The notes below the pieces were generated by a model. It ran no database searches. It saw only the letters and a program-made list of their open reading frames with translations, and was not told the DNA's origin. The translations under genes and the position numbers were made by a program. Below are positions 61,535-64,000 of a stretch of 64,000 bases of DNA, piece by piece. How positions within the stretch are numbered: the first letter of the stretch is position 1; the number at the start of each line of letters is the position of its first letter. Source of the DNA: Diospyros lotus (lineage: Eukaryota; Streptophyta; Magnoliopsida; Ericales; Ebenaceae); contig NC_068350.1 in assembly GCF_014633365.1 (NCBI RefSeq), forward strand, positions 40,229,119 through 40,293,118, in the 5' to 3' direction.

Positions 61535-64000
61535 CTAGGTGGGAACAAGGTTATACCCTTCATCCTGATTACCAGTCCACAAGAAACAGATGGAAACTGC
61601 AAGTAGCAGAATAAAGAAGCCAAAGACCTTACTGGTAGTGGACTTCCAATTATTTTTCTGAATGTTGAAACATCGGGTTTCAATTTTGTTTACACCACCT
61701 ACCTTCGGAGACACTTGCAAATCAGCATCAGGAGGGACATCTTCTGTTGAGGAAACAGATTCTGAACCACCTAGGAACTGTTCACCACCAAGTAATTTTT
61801 CATCACTTTTTGCCTCACTCTTCATATCAGGTGAAAGACCATTTTGTTCATTTTTGAATGTAGGACTCCAATTGGATTTGCCGGATGGACTTATCCTGGT
61901 TTCTTTTCCTGAGGAGTCAGTACCCTCATCATTTGGATCCTGAAGTGATCGGATAAGCTTCCTTGGCGTGGAGTAGATCTTGATGTTGTCAACATTAATC
62001 CGAGACTTCTGAAGTACAAAAGCAACAAAATTCAATAAGCACCATCATACCTCATAATGCTAGCATGGAAGAATCTAAATTATCATTATTTTTCCCTACG
62101 ATCTGACCACCAAGGAAAAATAGTAAGGAGATGTTTACTTCCAAAAAATGATAGAAGTTGATAAATAACATCCTAAGTTCAATATTTTCTTATTCTTTCT
62201 TCAATTTAATGCTACTTTTGATTGTGAGATGGGCAAGGACAGTGAAATAGACTGCAAATTTAGATGTTGTTTATTGTGCTTCCAGGAAGATAATTGCTGT
62301 TAAAAAGAAGCTTATTGAACAGAACTAATAAACATCAGTTTCTCTTCAAATAGAAAACAGAAAACATGAATAATTTTCTCTGGATCTTGTCCTCAGAGAC
62401 TGTCAGGAAACCTAGTTAAAAGCAGTTATTTTAATCTGTCAACACACAGTGACAACACTATGTACGTCTCATCCCCCATCCCCCAATCCCCCACCCTAAC
62501 AAAATAGTATCAGGAACCTTGTCATCGGCATGCTCTTTTAGTTAAAAGAACTAGTTCTCTAGAAATACCAATAAATGTTCCAGTACTACATTATTTTCTT
62601 TGACCACTAATGACTCAAAACACTTCTTCCCTTTCCTTTTTCCTTTTTGTTATATTTCTCCTTCCAGTTTTAATTTCAGCAATAAAACTCTGTCCCATTC
62701 CTCACTCCAATTTTCTGTTAAGGCATTCTAAAAAGCAACCCCTTACCTGAGGACTAGGTGTAGTGCTTCTTAGTGATTGGTTGGCAGGACTCCTCAGGAA
62801 GAATCCAGCAAATCCATCTGGGTAATCACCTCCAATATTAGAAAGTTCATCACTTGATGAATTTTCGAAGGCACTTCCATGACAAACCTCAGAATACAAA
62901 CCATCCTTGAGAGACACATCCACCCCACTATTCTCATATGTCCTCCACAGTTTTCGGTTAACACTCCTCCGGTCAGGAGTAAATTCCCCTGAGAAATGGA
63001 TGGTGGAAATTGGTGAGTCAAGCAGAGAATCATATCCAACAAATGAATTCATCGTCTGTGACTCAGGTGATGCAGCAACAGGTGATCTATTCCCAGCACC
63101 TTGTAAATTTCTTCTTCCACCTGTATCTCTTCTATGATAATTTGAGCCTGTGGCTGAGCCCCCATTGCAATCAAATTTTGAGCTTTTCTCCGTGGATATC
63201 TTCCTAGCAATTTGCATGGCCTCAAAAGCAGCTCCTCTAACATATGCCATCTGATCAGATTGACACCTCTCCATCTCCTCAATTATCAAGTTGAGCTCGG
63301 AAATTATGCTTTTTGGATCTAAACACTTCATCATAAAGTTTATCATCTGAATGGCAGATAACCTCTTTTGTGAGTTTCCCTCCACAACCCCAACATTCAA
63401 AATGCGGAGTCCTGATTGTATTAGCAATCTTGCATATGCTTCAACAATTAAACTATTATGCTTTGCCAACGACATAATTAATCCCATGTGGGAATTGGTT
63501 TGCACGGACTTCTCTAAAGCCCCAGCAACTCTCTGACAAACCTCATTTACCATCCCATCTGATGCAAACCGCCAATTATCAGAGTCCACTAGAGCCTTTA
63601 AGCAGAGGGCAGATCCAGAAGACAGGCTCTCTTGGCTACTCAAAAGAGAATCTGAAAGAGGCTTGCAGAGAGAGTGTATTATATACCTCTTCTTGTCTTC
63701 TGGGGTCGTGGGATCAATCCCATACCTTGCTATTGCTGGGACCACTTTAGAGCAAGCCTGATGAAGGGCGAAAGACCCTGCACTGGAAGTTAAAGTCTTG
63801 ATGATGGTTGTCATAATGTTATCAATCTGAGGGATGATTTTTGGGCCATGGACTCGAGCAAGAACTTCATAGAGTGAAATTGTGTACTCCCCAGATGTTG
63901 AACCAGTTTCTTTGGTCTCAGAAACCTGAGCAAGAAATAGAGGAATAGCCTTGGAATCCAAGTCTTTCACGTATAGTTTTAGTGCTTTCATTGCAGACTT
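61535..64000 (-). CDS. SINE1: SUN-interacting nuclear-envelope protein (SINE1-type, ARM repeat plus KASH tail), partial
   Basis: Two exons are visible: 64000-62747 (418 codons, open to the window edge) and 62008-61535 (157 codons plus TAG), joined by a GT-AG intron in phase 0. The N-terminal part is an armadillo/HEAT-type domain (SAMKALKLYVKDLDSKAIPL, ARYGIDPTTPEDKKR, LKALVDSDNWRFASD, VVEGNSQKRLSAIQM, CQSDQMAYVRGAAFEAMQ). A Ser-rich linker with a YSTPRKLIRSLQD motif follows, then one transmembrane helix (FGFFILLLAVSICFLW) and a short luminal tail ending LVPT. That tail is the plant KASH signature bound by SUN proteins across the nuclear envelope. SINE1 links the envelope to actin in Arabidopsis. 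Only about 20-25 N-terminal residues appear to lie beyond the window, judged by family length. SINE2 is the alternative identity. Confidence 0.9.

Overview
This is nuclear DNA of a flowering plant, most likely a dicot. The genes carry many short GT-AG introns, the intergenic DNA is AT-rich, and LTR retrotransposons with initiator-Met-tRNA primer sites are abundant. Intact genes for chloroplast NDH-complex subunits and a KASH-type nuclear-envelope protein of plant type confirm a land plant with a working photosynthetic NDH complex.

Left third (1 to about 23300): a retrotransposon-rich block. At the left edge a minus-strand Copia element sits inside a minus-strand Gypsy element, which itself sits inside the RNase H region of an older Copia element. 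Next come a GC-rich cluster of hairpins, a Copia 3' end with its LTR, a decayed Copia gag, and a complete 4.4 kb LTR element (10146-14513). That element has no pol gene but carries an unrecognised reading frame of about 485 codons, and it was later hit by an antisense solo LTR. A complete 5.4 kb Ty3/Gypsy element with target-site duplications lies at 15895-21278. Between the last two elements is a clean first coding exon of a cyclin T gene on the minus strand, with a plausible non-coding leader exon and promoter near 21708-22130. Both complete elements therefore appear to occupy introns of cyclin T, or the gene is broken. Just upstream of that promoter is a 1.05 kb near-palindrome (22248-23300).

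Middle (26400-38150): a complete 16-exon MUT9-like / CK1-like nuclear protein kinase gene on the minus strand (707 codons), with a 4.6 kb intron and two minimal upstream ORFs beside its start. About 4.5 kb of AT-rich intergenic DNA follows.

Right third (42830-64000): a gene-dense run. It holds CCT subunit theta (13 exons, + strand, 544 codons, with a solo LTR and a MITE-like insertion in introns), then a tandem pair of paralogous chloroplast NDH genes, PNSB2/NDF2 and NDF5 (both + strand, three exons each, same intron phases and equal last exons). A convergent minus-strand SINE1-type gene follows, with ARM repeats, a transmembrane segment and a C-terminal LVPT tail; only its N-terminal codons lie outside the window.

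Gene models were built by reading splice junctions by eye. Each complete model keeps an open frame with a length divisible by three. No tRNA, rRNA or CRISPR array was seen.
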